Source: Clostridia bacterium (GTDB taxonomy: Bacteria; Bacillota; Clostridia; Oscillospirales; CAG-272). Taken from it: a stretch of 27,065 bases of DNA. The position numbers were made by a program, and so were the translations under genes. Below are positions 16,436 through 24,621 of the stretch, one piece after another (the first letter of the stretch is position 1; each line of letters opens with the position of its first letter). The stretch covers positions 1-27,065 of the forward strand of contig JAGBXH010000379.1 of the NCBI GenBank assembly GCA_017629395.1, in the 5' to 3' direction. Under the pieces are notes generated by a model. It ran no database searches. It saw only the letters and a list, made by a program, of their open reading frames with translations, and was not told the origin of the DNA.

Positions 16436-17179
16436 ATGTCTATCATCACAATCAAGCAGCTCTTGGAAGCAGGTGTACACTTTGGACACCACACCAGAAG
16501 ATGGAACCCCAAAATGCAGGAATACATCTTCACCGAAAGAAACGGCATCTACATCATCGACCTGCAGAAGACCGTTAAGAAGTTCGAGGAAGCTTACGAC
16601 TTCGTTCGCGAGCTCTCCGCTAACGGCGGCACCCTGCTGTTCGTTGGTACTAAGAAGCAGGCAGCTGAAGCTATCAAGGAAGAGGCTACCAGATGCGGCA
16701 TGTACTACGTAAACGTCAGATGGCCCGGCGGTATGATGACCAACTTCAAGACCATCAAGAGCTCCATCAATCGTCTGAACAGCCTGACCAAGATGCAGGA
16801 GGACGGTACCTTTGATATGCTTCCCAAGAAGGAAGTTGCTGCAAAGCAGAAGGAAATCTTCGACCTGGAGAAGTCCTACGGCGGTATCAAGACCATGGAC
16901 AGACTGCCTGATGCAGTGTTCATCGTTGACCCCCGCAAGGAAAGAAATGCAGTACTCGAGGCTAAGAAGCTCGGCATTCCGGTAATCGCTATCGTTGACA
17001 CCAACTGCGATCCCGATGATGCTGACTACGTTATCCCCGGTAACGACGACGCTATCCGCGCAATCAAGCTGATCTCTTCCGTAATCGCTGACGGTATCAT
17101 CGAAGGCAGACAGGGTGAGCAGCTGACCGAGGCAGCAGAGGTTAAGGCTGAGGCCCAGACCGAAGAGGCTGCTGAGTAA
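16436..17179 (+). CDS. rpsB: 30S ribosomal protein S2
   Basis: S2 is a small-subunit protein assembled late on the body/head junction. The 247-residue product shows the canonical LLEAGVHFGHHTRRWNPKM start (about 9-27), GIYIIDLQKT, LLFVGTKKQA, VRWPGGMMTNF and the IVDTNCDPD segment, ending in an acidic Ala/Glu-rich tail. The frame is open from 16256, but the AUG at 16436 is the conserved start and has a strong AAGGAGGA 5 bases upstream. Codon choice (AAG, GGC, ATC, CTG) is visibly more biased than in the neighbouring genes, as expected for high expression. tsf follows 30 bases later. Confidence 0.98.
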   Translation: MSIITIKQLLEAGVHFGHHTRRWNPKMQEYIFTERNGIYIIDLQKTVKKFEEAYDFVRELSANGGTLLFVGTKKQAAEAIKEEATRCGMYYVNVRWPGGMMTNFKTIKSSINRLNSLTKMQEDGTFDMLPKKEVAAKQKEIFDLEKSYGGIKTMDRLPDAVFIVDPRKERNAVLEAKKLGIPVIAIVDTNCDPDDADYVIPGNDDAIRAIKLISSVIADGIIEGRQGEQLTEAAEVKAEAQTEEAAE

Positions 17180-17209
17180 TCCCTAATCAAATTTTAAGGA
17201 GAATTAAAA

Positions 17210-18133
17210 ATGGCAAACATTACTGCAAAAGACGTTGCAACACTGCGCGCTAAGACCGGTATCGGTATGATGGAGTGCAAGAAGGCACTCGTAGAAGCTG
17301 ACGGCGACATCGACGCCGCTATCAAGATCCTCCGTGAAAAGGGTGAGCTCAAGGCTGAGAGCAAGATGGCTACCAGAATTGCAGCTGACGGTATCGTTGA
17401 CGTTTACACCGAGGGCAACACCACCGCTATGATCGAGGTTAACTCCGAGACTGACTTCGTTGCTAAGAACGCATCCTTCCAGGAATTCGTAAAGAACCTG
17501 CTTAAGACCATCGTTGCGAACAAGCCCGCAGACGTTGACGCTCTGATGGCTTCCGATTACGTTGACGGCACTTGCACCGTTGAGGCTAAGCTCAAGGAGC
17601 AGATCTTCGTTATCGGTGAGAAGCTGAGCATCCGCCGCTTCATGGTTATCGACGGTGTTACCAGCACTTACGTTCACGGCATGGGCTCTATCGGCGTTGT
17701 AACTCTGTTCGACACCGATTGCGCTGACAAGGAAGGCTTTGCTGAGTTTGCAAGAAACATTTCTCTGCAGATCGGTGCTTACGTAACTCCTTACCTTGAC
17801 AGAAATCACGTTCCTGCATCCGTTATTGAGTCCGAGAAAGAAATTCTCATGGCTCAGATTTCCAACGATCCTGCAATGGCTAAGAAGCCCGAAGCTATTA
17901 AGGCTAAGATGGTTGAAGGTAGAATTTCCAAGTTCTACGACAACAACTGCCTGGTTGACATGGGCTACATCAAGGACGACGACATGACCGTTGGTCAGTA
18001 TATCGCTGCTACCGCTAAGGAGCTGGGCGGCTCTATCGCCGTTAAGGCATTCTGGCGTTACGAAAAGGGCGAAGGCATTCAGAAGAGAGAAGAGAACTTC
18101 GCTGACGAGATCGCTAAGCTGACCAATAAGTAA
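17210..18133 (+). CDS. tsf: Elongation factor Ts
   Basis: EF-Ts regenerates EF-Tu-GTP by catalysing nucleotide exchange. The 307-residue protein has the N-terminal UBA-like domain with TGIGMMECKKAL (about 16-27), the TDFVAKN signature (81-87) in the core, and a C-terminal coiled-coil/module region, matching family length. AAGGAG lies before the ATG. It is the second and last gene of the rpsB transcript, followed by a strong intrinsic terminator. Codon use is highly biased, as in rpsB. Confidence 0.98.
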   Translation: MANITAKDVATLRAKTGIGMMECKKALVEADGDIDAAIKILREKGELKAESKMATRIAADGIVDVYTEGNTTAMIEVNSETDFVAKNASFQEFVKNLLKTIVANKPADVDALMASDYVDGTCTVEAKLKEQIFVIGEKLSIRRFMVIDGVTSTYVHGMGSIGVVTLFDTDCADKEGFAEFARNISLQIGAYVTPYLDRNHVPASVIESEKEILMAQISNDPAMAKKPEAIKAKMVEGRISKFYDNNCLVDMGYIKDDDMTVGQYIAATAKELGGSIAVKAFWRYEKGEGIQKREENFADEIAKLTNK

Positions 18134-18150
18134 TTTTGGTACTCCAAAAC

Positions 18151-18186
18151 AGAGCATGGTATCATTACCATGCTCTTGTTTTTTAT
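18151..18186 (+). terminator. Intrinsic terminator after tsf
   Basis: A perfect 11-bp stem (AGAGCATGGTA / TACCATGCTCT) with a TCAT loop is followed directly by TGTTTTTTAT. It separates rpsB-tsf from pyrH-frr. Confidence 0.95.
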
Positions 18187-18215
18187 CATTTCTGCAATTA
18201 ATTTACAAATACCTG

Positions 18216-18244
18216 TTTACAAATTGACAAAAATGTAGTAAAAT
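18216..18244 (+). promoter_or_regulatory. Promoter for pyrH-frr
   Basis: TTTACA (18216-18221), a 17-base spacer and TAAAAT (18239-18244) are the best match. A TTGACA at 18224-18229 with a weaker -10 (TATTCT, 18246-18251, 16-base spacing) overlaps it, so the exact start site is uncertain. The leader to the ATG at 18286 is about 35 nt. Confidence 0.65.
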
Positions 18245-18285
18245 ATATTCTGTATAATAATATATCATTTTTGAGGTGATCGCAT

Positions 18286-19005
18286 ATGTCTTTCAAACCC
18301 GAATATCACAGAATCGTTCTCAAGCTTTCAGGCGAGGCACTCGCGCCTGCACAATCCTCTGACGGCATACTGGATTTTAATAAAATTGAGCAGGTTGCAA
18401 AGGTGATCAAAAAGTGCTTGGCGCAGGGCGTTCAGATTGCGGTGATCGTTGGTGCAGGTAACATTTGGCGCGGACGCGTTGGCGGCGGCATGAATCATTC
18501 CAGAGCGGATCAGATGGGCATGCTTGCTACTACAATTAACGCTCTTGCAATTCAGGACACGTTTATTAAGTGCGGGATCGATACTGTCGTTATGACTTCT
18601 GTCGAAATGCACGCTTATGCAGACTATTATACGGCAAGACATGCAGACCGTGCTTTGAATGACGGTAAAGTCGTGGTATTTGGCTGCGGTCTTGGCTGGC
18701 CTTACTTCTCAACCGATACGCCCGCAGTTGTGCGTGCCGCTGAGATTGAAGCAGACGCGGTGCTGATGGCGAAGAACGTTGACTATCTGTACACGGCAGA
18801 TCCCAAAAAGGACCCGAACGCAAAGCCTATCTACGATATTACATATGCAGAGATTCTTGATAAGGGGCTGAAGGCATTTGATATGACAGCGGTCAGCTTC
18901 TGTAAGGAAAACGATATCACAACCTACGGATTTGCGCTCAGCGACCCCGAAAACATTTACCGTGTTGTGATGGGTGAGCAGATCGGTACTAAAATGCATA
19001 ATTAA
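18286..19005 (+). CDS. pyrH: UMP kinase PyrH
   Basis: The bacterial UMP kinase of the amino-acid kinase fold converts UMP to UDP and is usually hexameric and controlled by GTP/UTP. The 239-residue product has the Lys-loop KLSGEAL (13-19), IVGAGNIWRG (54-63), the DQMGMLATTINAL helix, and the KNVDYLYTADPKKDP nucleotide-site segment. The UMP-site loop usually read as GTGNP reads GLGWP here (within residues 133-141). GAGGTGA lies upstream of the ATG. The order tsf-pyrH-frr is the classic Firmicute arrangement, here with its own promoter. Confidence 0.97.
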   Translation: MSFKPEYHRIVLKLSGEALAPAQSSDGILDFNKIEQVAKVIKKCLAQGVQIAVIVGAGNIWRGRVGGGMNHSRADQMGMLATTINALAIQDTFIKCGIDTVVMTSVEMHAYADYYTARHADRALNDGKVVVFGCGLGWPYFSTDTPAVVRAAEIEADAVLMAKNVDYLYTADPKKDPNAKPIYDITYAEILDKGLKAFDMTAVSFCKENDITTYGFALSDPENIYRVVMGEQIGTKMHN

Positions 19006-19044
19006 AAAATAATATATTTCATATAAACAGAAAGGAACTACATT

Positions 19045-19599
19045 ATGGGCTACAATACCAAGGACTTTGAAGCAAAGCTTCAGAAAAACAACGTTTCTTA
19101 TGAAAACAATCTGGAAAACATCCGTGCAAATCAGGCAAACCCCAAGCTGCTCTCCAGAATCACCTTTGAATATTACGGTTCTCCCACACCGCTTAACACC
19201 ATGGCAGATATTCGCGTCAGCGATGCAAGAACGCTGACCATTATGCCTTACGATAAGTCTACGCTTAAGGCGATCGAGAAGGCAATTCTTGCCTCCGATC
19301 TTGGCATTACGCCCAATAACGACGGTCAGGCAATTCGCCTTGTCTTCCCGCAGCTGACGCAGGATCGCAGAAAAGAGCTCTCCAAGCAGATCTCCAAGAT
19401 GGGTGAGGATGCAAAGGTTTCCGCTCGTATGATCAGAAAGAACGCGAACGACGAGATCAAGCAGCTCAAGAAGGACAACGTTCTGACCGAGGATGACGAG
19501 GAGAACGCAAAGAAGAAGGTACAGGATCTGACCGATAAGTATATCAAGCAGATCGACGTAATCACCGATAAGAAGATTGCCGACATCATGGCTGTATAA
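19045..19599 (+). CDS. frr: Ribosome recycling factor
   Basis: RRF splits post-termination ribosomes with EF-G. At 184 residues it has the usual length. Domain II-type features are visible (TFEYYGSPTPLNTMADIRV and LTIMPYDKSTLKAIEKAI), as are the domain I helices with LTQDRRKELSKQ and the closing coiled-coil-like segment. AAAGGAAC precedes the ATG. Its stop codon sits at the base of a terminator-like hairpin, suggesting that pyrH-frr is a separate transcription unit or is attenuated. Confidence 0.98.
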   Translation: MGYNTKDFEAKLQKNNVSYENNLENIRANQANPKLLSRITFEYYGSPTPLNTMADIRVSDARTLTIMPYDKSTLKAIEKAILASDLGITPNNDGQAIRLVFPQLTQDRRKELSKQISKMGEDAKVSARMIRKNANDEIKQLKKDNVLTEDDEENAKKKVQDLTDKYIKQIDVITDKKIADIMAV

Positions 19600-19632
19600 C
19601 AAAACGGCGGGTCAGTTGACCCGCCTTTTGTT
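19598..19632 (+). terminator. Terminator-like hairpin between frr and uppS
   Basis: An 8-bp GC-rich stem (GGCGGGTC / GACCCGCC) with an AGTT loop is flanked by complementary AACAAAA and TTTTGTT, making a long bidirectional-type hairpin followed by a short T-run. It begins at the frr stop and ends about 12 bases before the uppS start, leaving almost no room for another promoter. Confidence 0.75.
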
Positions 19633-19644
19633 AGTGTGGACGAT

Positions 19645-20358
19645 ATGATTGAGAATAATGTGAAAAACGGGATGCGCGTTGAAAAGGGCTTGCGGCATAT
19701 TGCTTTTATCATGGACGGTAACGGCAGATGGGCAAAAAAACGCGGCATGCCCAGGACATTGGGTCACAAGGAAGGCGTTAAAACCTTTGAAAGCATTGCG
19801 AATTATTGCGCCGAGATCGGCTTGGAAGCTGTCACGGTCTATGCCTTTTCTACCGAGAACTGGAAGCGTCCCAAGGATGAAGTGAACGCACTAATGGGCT
19901 TGGTGGAGCAGTATTTGGACGATTTTTCAAAGAAAGTCAACGAAATGTCAGTTGAACTGCACATGATTGGTGACATGACAGTCTTTCCGCTCTCATTGCA
20001 GGAGAAAATCGCCAAGGTGGAAAAGCTTTCCTTAGGCAAGCCCTGCAAGCTGTGCGTGGCATTCAATTACGGTGGCAGAGATGAGATCGTGCACGCATGT
20101 AATGCGTTGATTGCACAAGGAAAGCAGCACGTCACCGCAGAGGATCTTTGTGCTGCGCTTTACACCGCCGATATTCCGGATCCCGATCTGATTGTCAGAA
20201 CGGGCGGCGAAATGCGCCTTTCCAATTTTCTTTTGTGGCAGGCGGCATATTCCGAGTTTTATGCAACCGACAAGCTTTGGCCCGATATGAAGCCCGAGGA
20301 CGTAGATGCGGCAATCGAGGCTTTTTATAAAAGATCCAGACGCTTTGGCGGTATTTAA
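19645..20358 (+). CDS. uppS: Undecaprenyl diphosphate synthase (isoprenyl transferase)
   Basis: This cis-prenyltransferase extends farnesyl diphosphate with isopentenyl diphosphate to the C55 carrier lipid for peptidoglycan. The product is about 237 residues with AFIMDGNGRWAKKRG (catalytic Asp near 24), VTVYAFSTENWKRP, VAFNYGGRDEI and a RTGGEMRLSNFLLWQAAYSE substrate motif. The start is uncertain: GTG at 19636, ATG at 19645 and ATG at 19672 are all in frame, and none has a good Shine-Dalgarno sequence. The first two lie just after the hairpin. It is followed by cdsA after 16 bases. Confidence 0.93.
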   Translation: MIENNVKNGMRVEKGLRHIAFIMDGNGRWAKKRGMPRTLGHKEGVKTFESIANYCAEIGLEAVTVYAFSTENWKRPKDEVNALMGLVEQYLDDFSKKVNEMSVELHMIGDMTVFPLSLQEKIAKVEKLSLGKPCKLCVAFNYGGRDEIVHACNALIAQGKQHVTAEDLCAALYTADIPDPDLIVRTGGEMRLSNFLLWQAAYSEFYATDKLWPDMKPEDVDAAIEAFYKRSRRFGGI

Positions 20359-20374
20359 GTTGTGTGAGGTATTT

Positions 20375-21202
20375 ATGTTAACCAGAATCATTTCGGCTAT
20401 TGTAGCTTTACTGATTTTGCTCCCGGTTCTTTGGTTTTCCGATTCCGTGTTGCTTCCGATCGCAACAGCTTTGGTTGCGATCATCAGCCTTTATGAAATG
20501 TTCGGATGCTTAAAGGTCAGACGCAATCTTTGGGTCAGTGTGCCTTTTTATTTGGTAGCTGCATTTTCTCCCTTTGCGATCCGTTATATGACGGATCGTA
20601 AGCTGCTGCTGGCTTGCTATGCTGCATGCGTAGGCGTACTGGCACTTATTATGCTGACGGCAAGCGTATTCTCTCACAGAAAGCTGCCTACTTCGCAGAC
20701 TGCTTCTGCTTATATGACTGCGCTGTATATTATTGCCGCTTTCACGTCTGTTGTGTATGTCCGTGATTCCAGCGATAAGGGACAGTTTTTACTTATCATG
20801 ATGTTTGCAGCACCGTGGGTGACCGATACCTTTGCTTATTTCTTTGGTAAGGCATTTGGAAAGCACAAGCTGATTCCCGATGTCAGCCCTAAAAAGACAG
20901 TTGAGGGAAGCGTGGCAGGCATTATCTGCTGCACGTTGGTGATTCTCGGCTATGCACTCGTATGCTCCCGCATTTGGGGATTGCAGTGTAACTATGCTAT
21001 TTTGGCAGCATTGGGCGTATTATTGTCCATTGTCGGGCAGATCGGTGATCTTGCTATGTCTGTAATTAAAAGAGAATATAATATTAAGGATTACGGTAAG
21101 ATCATGCCCGGTCACGGTGGCGCACTTGATAGATTTGACTCGGTGCTCGCAGTTGCAATCGTGCTGGCAGCCGCTGAGATTTTCGTGGATGTATTCGCAT
21201 GA
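20375..21202 (+). CDS. cdsA: Phosphatidate cytidylyltransferase CdsA
   Basis: CdsA makes CDP-diacylglycerol from phosphatidate and CTP, the branch point for phospholipids. The 275-residue membrane protein has about eight hydrophobic helices, and the family signature appears near the C-terminus as KDYGKIMPGHGGALDRFDS. The frame is open from 20306 within uppS, but the ATG at 20375 gives a normal hydrophobic N-terminus (MLTRIISAIVALLILLPV) and follows GTGAGG. Its stop overlaps dxr (ATGA), so the two are translationally coupled. Confidence 0.96.
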   Translation: MLTRIISAIVALLILLPVLWFSDSVLLPIATALVAIISLYEMFGCLKVRRNLWVSVPFYLVAAFSPFAIRYMTDRKLLLACYAACVGVLALIMLTASVFSHRKLPTSQTASAYMTALYIIAAFTSVVYVRDSSDKGQFLLIMMFAAPWVTDTFAYFFGKAFGKHKLIPDVSPKKTVEGSVAGIICCTLVILGYALVCSRIWGLQCNYAILAALGVLLSIVGQIGDLAMSVIKREYNIKDYGKIMPGHGGALDRFDSVLAVAIVLAAAEIFVDVFA

Positions 21203-22374
21203 GATACGAGTATCCTTCTATGATGATATTGGGCGCGACGGGGTCTGTTGGTAAGCAGGCTGTGGACGTTGCGCGCAAGCATAACGTCAGGGTAGATGCC
21301 GTCAGTGCCAATAAAAGTGTTTTAGAAACCGAGGACATTGTGCGAATGCTTCAGCCTCGCGCGTGCGCTATGGCAGACGAGCAGAGTGCGCGTGATCTTG
21401 CTGTACGCATAGCAGATCTGCCCGTCAGGGTCTATTCCGGCGCGCAAGGAATCTGCGAAATGATCGCACAAACCAATGCGGAAGGTGACAAGCAGGTCGT
21501 TTTGAATTCAATTCTCGGACAAGCCGGACTTGCGCCTACGCTTGCAACGCTGGAGGCGGGAAAGCAATTGGCACTTGCCAACAAGGAATCCCTTGTTGTG
21601 GCAGGAGAGATCGTTATGCCGCTGGCTGCGCAAAAGGGGATCGACATTCTCCCCGTAGACAGTGAGCATTGCGCAATTTATCAATGCTTGCGTTCAGGAA
21701 ATAAAAAAGAGATCAAACGCATCATGCTGACCGCCTCCGGAGGTCCTTTTTACGGCTATACGCGTCAGCAGCTTGAGCATGTGACCAAGCAAAGCACGCT
21801 TGCGCATCCGACCTGGAATATGGGAGCAAAAATCACGGTAGACAGCGCGACCATGATGAATAAGGGCTTTGAGGTGATTGAAGCCGTTCATTTGTTCGGA
21901 GTCAGACCCGAGCAGGTAGAGGTTACCGTGCATCGCGAGAGTATAATTCACTCGGCTGTGGAATATATTGATAATAACGTGATAGCGCAGCTGTCTGTTC
22001 CTGATATGCGCTCCTGTGTGCAATATGCGCTGACTTATCCTGTACGCTCAGAAGCGTCCATAGAGCAGTTGGATTGGTTTTCTGTTGGCAGGCTGACCTT
22101 CGGCCGCCCCGATATGCAAACCTTCAGCCTTTTGCGCCTTGCTTTTGAATGTATTCAAAAGGGCGGAGCGCTACCTGCTGTACTCAACGCAGCTAATGAG
22201 GTCTGTGTTGAAGCCTTCTTGCAGGAAAAGCTGTCATTTTGCGGTGTCATGGATACCGTGGAGCAGGTCGTGACCGATATGCAATCAGTAGCGTGCATGC
22301 ACTCCTTGGAGCAGATTCTTGAAAGCGATCTATACGCAAGAGAGCTTGCTCGCCAACACTTGAAAAAAATGTAA
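21199..22374 (+). CDS. dxr: 1-deoxy-D-xylulose 5-phosphate reductoisomerase
   Basis: Dxr commits DXP to the MEP isoprenoid pathway in an NADPH- and metal-dependent reaction. The 391-residue protein shows the NADPH-binding LGATGSVGKQAVDV (about 10-23), ANKESLVVAGEIVMP, the metal-site DSEHCAIYQCL, LTASGGPFYGY, and HPTWNMGAKITVDSATMMNK. Length and motif order match the family. It overlaps cdsA by 4 bases. Together with ispG and uppS it forms a local isoprenoid-to-carrier-lipid set. Confidence 0.98.
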   Translation: MRYEYPSMMILGATGSVGKQAVDVARKHNVRVDAVSANKSVLETEDIVRMLQPRACAMADEQSARDLAVRIADLPVRVYSGAQGICEMIAQTNAEGDKQVVLNSILGQAGLAPTLATLEAGKQLALANKESLVVAGEIVMPLAAQKGIDILPVDSEHCAIYQCLRSGNKKEIKRIMLTASGGPFYGYTRQQLEHVTKQSTLAHPTWNMGAKITVDSATMMNKGFEVIEAVHLFGVRPEQVEVTVHRESIIHSAVEYIDNNVIAQLSVPDMRSCVQYALTYPVRSEASIEQLDWFSVGRLTFGRPDMQTFSLLRLAFECIQKGGALPAVLNAANEVCVEAFLQEKLSFCGVMDTVEQVVTDMQSVACMHSLEQILESDLYARELARQHLKKM

Positions 22375-22396
22375 TTTATTATTAGGAGAATTTTAC

Positions 22397-23485
22397 TTGG
22401 AAACCCTTTTTGCAATTCCTGCGATCAAAACCGCTATTTATATCCTGCTTGCAGTGGTCATATTTGGGGCGTTGATCTTAATTCATGAGTTTGGGCACTA
22501 TCTGACAGCAAGACTTTGCGGCGTGACAGTGCACGAGTTCGCGCTTGGTATGGGACCGCAGATCTTTTCGCGCGTTTCGAAAAAGAGCGGAATTCGTTAT
22601 TCGATCAGACTGTTTTTGATCGGTGGATACGTCAGCATGGACGGTGAGGATGGTGAATCGGCAAATCCCAATGCGTTCTGCAACAAAAACGTTTGGAAGA
22701 GAATACTGATCATTGTTGCGGGAGCAGGTATGAATCTGCTGCTTGGCTTTATAGCAATGTTTATTTTGACAACGGTAACCATTGCAGGAAAAGACGGAGC
22801 GTTGCTTCCCACCAATATCGTGGCTGAATTTAATGAAAATGCGACATCTAATCAAAACGGAGAGCACGGACTGATGGTCGGTGACCGTATTATTACCGTA
22901 AATGGCTTTCCCGTCTTTACGGGCTACGACCTGATTTATGAGATCACCAATAGTGCTTATGAGCCGGTTGATATGAAAGTCATCAGAAATGATAAGATCG
23001 TTTCGCTTAAAGACGTGAAATTTCCGACAACAGAGGAGAGCGGTGTAACTTTTGGCTCATATGACTTCAAGGTATACGGAAAAACTCCCAACATTTTCAA
23101 TCTTGGACTCTATTCCATTAACAGAGCTACCTCAACGGTAAAAATGGTATACGATTCACTCTTTGATCTGCTGACGGGCAGGTACGGTGCCGAGGCGGTT
23201 TCGGGACCGGTAGGCACGACAGAGGTGATCGGTGAAGCCGCCCAAAAGGGTGGAGATACCTTGCTTTATCTGGTCGCCGTTATTACCATTAACCTGGGCG
23301 TTTTCAATCTCTTGCCGGTTCCTGCATTGGACGGCGGAAGGCTTTTATTCCTGATCATTGAATTGTTCAGAGGAAAGCCGATCAACAGAGATCTTGAAGG
23401 CTACGTGCATTTTATCGGCATTATTATTTTGTTTGGCATTATGGCACTGATTTCAGTAAAAGATATTATAGGACTATTCTCATGA
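22397..23485 (+). CDS. rseP: Site-2 membrane metalloprotease RseP/RasP
   Basis: This zinc intramembrane protease cleaves membrane-anchored regulators and signal-peptide remnants. The 362-residue product has HEFGH in the first helix (30-34), a PDZ domain (about 135-210, with GLMVGDRIITVNG), and the second active-site helix NLLPVPALDGGRL (about 304-316). The start is a TTG at 22397: AGGAGA lies 7 bases upstream and no ATG occurs in frame before the active site, so the rare start is well supported. It overlaps ispG by 4 bases. Confidence 0.96.
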   Translation: METLFAIPAIKTAIYILLAVVIFGALILIHEFGHYLTARLCGVTVHEFALGMGPQIFSRVSKKSGIRYSIRLFLIGGYVSMDGEDGESANPNAFCNKNVWKRILIIVAGAGMNLLLGFIAMFILTTVTIAGKDGALLPTNIVAEFNENATSNQNGEHGLMVGDRIITVNGFPVFTGYDLIYEITNSAYEPVDMKVIRNDKIVSLKDVKFPTTEESGVTFGSYDFKVYGKTPNIFNLGLYSINRATSTVKMVYDSLFDLLTGRYGAEAVSGPVGTTEVIGEAAQKGGDTLLYLVAVITINLGVFNLLPVPALDGGRLLFLIIELFRGKPINRDLEGYVHFIGIIILFGIMALISVKDIIGLFS

Positions 23486-24573
23486 TTGATTATCAAAATA
23501 TCAGAAGAAAAACGCGCGCTGTGCACGTCGGAGGAGTGGTCATAGGGGGAAATTCTCCCATTTCCATTCAGTCCATGACAAATACGGATACCAAAAACAC
23601 ACTCGCAACCATTCAACAGGTGCGTGAATTGGAGCAAGCGGGATGTGAGATTGTGCGCATTACCGTCCCTGACGCAGAAAGCGCCGAAACTATATCTGCG
23701 ATCAAGCATGCCGGTATTCGCGTTCCTATCGTGGCGGATATTCACTTTGATTATAAGGCTGCGCTTGCTTGTGCAGAGCGCGGTGTGGATAAGATCCGCA
23801 TCAATCCCGGCAATATCGGGGATGAGGATCGTATCAAGGCTGTCGTTAACGCTTGTAAACGCGGAGGCATCCCGATCAGAATTGGCGTCAACGGTGGGTC
23901 TTTAGAAAAGCATATTCTTGCAAAGCACGGTGCACCTACGCCGCAGGCACTTTGTGAGTCGGCAATGTATCACGTGTCATTACTGGAAAGATATGATTTT
24001 GAGGATATCGTGATTTCTATCAAGGGCTCGTCTGTTGAGCAAATGATCAAAGCAAACCGACTGGTTGCCGAGCGGTGTGCCTATCCTATTCACATTGGCG
24101 TTACCGAGGCGGGAAGCGAGCAATACGGTATGATCAAAAGCGCCGCAGGCATCGGTGCGTTGCTTTGTGACGGTATCGGTGACACAATGCGTGTATCCTT
24201 GACCGCTGATCCCGTAAAGGAGGTTTCTGCCGCCAAGAGCATTTTGAATGCGCTGGAGATCAAGGGACAATGCGGAATGAACATTGTAAGCTGTCCTACC
24301 TGCGGACGCACCAAGATCGATCTGATTAGCCTTGAGCAACAATTCAGAGAGGCTGCTGAACGTGAGGGGCTGCTGGATTATCCGATCCGCGTTGCACTTA
24401 TGGGCTGCGTTGTAAACGGCCCGGGTGAAGCGAAGGCGGCAGATATCGGCATTGCAGGCGGGAAGGGCGAAGCCCTGCTGATCTCGCACGGCGAAATTAT
24501 AGCAAAAATTAAAGAAGATGAAGTAATAAAGGTCTTGATCGAAAGGATCAAGCAAATGAGGAATAACAGTTAA
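23482..24573 (+). CDS. ispG: 4-hydroxy-3-methylbut-2-enyl diphosphate synthase IspG
   Basis: IspG (GcpE) is a 4Fe-4S enzyme of the MEP pathway. The 363-residue protein has the N-terminal TIM-barrel features (PISIQSMTNTDTKN, PIVADIHFDYKAAL, KIRINPGNIGDE) and the cluster ligands C271, C274 and C309 (SCPTCGRT and MGCVVNGPGEA), followed by the conserved Glu of NGPGEA. It is the compact bacterial two-domain form. It overlaps rseP by 4 bases and precedes polC by 48 bases; B. subtilis has proS at this position. Confidence 0.98.
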   Translation: MIDYQNIRRKTRAVHVGGVVIGGNSPISIQSMTNTDTKNTLATIQQVRELEQAGCEIVRITVPDAESAETISAIKHAGIRVPIVADIHFDYKAALACAERGVDKIRINPGNIGDEDRIKAVVNACKRGGIPIRIGVNGGSLEKHILAKHGAPTPQALCESAMYHVSLLERYDFEDIVISIKGSSVEQMIKANRLVAERCAYPIHIGVTEAGSEQYGMIKSAAGIGALLCDGIGDTMRVSLTADPVKEVSAAKSILNALEIKGQCGMNIVSCPTCGRTKIDLISLEQQFREAAEREGLLDYPIRVALMGCVVNGPGEAKAADIGIAGGKGEALLISHGEIIAKIKEDEVIKVLIERIKQMRNNS

Positions 24574-24621
24574 AGAATTATAATCGTCGAGAAATATAAA
24601 GTTTAAAACACGGAGTCTGAA

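Noticed and set aside
16386..16712. Possible upstream open frame overlapping the rpsB start
   Set aside because: The frame starts in the rpsB leader and runs out of frame through rpsB, but it lacks a Shine-Dalgarno and its Ser/Arg-rich product looks like a frame shadow.
17204..18157. 317-codon minus-strand open frame opposite tsf
   Set aside because: Antisense to EF-Ts over its whole length; strong codon bias of tsf commonly leaves a long open frame on the opposite strand.
18709..19602. 297-codon minus-strand open frame opposite pyrH and frr
   Set aside because: Crosses two real genes and their intergenic gap on the opposite strand, with no recognisable domain.
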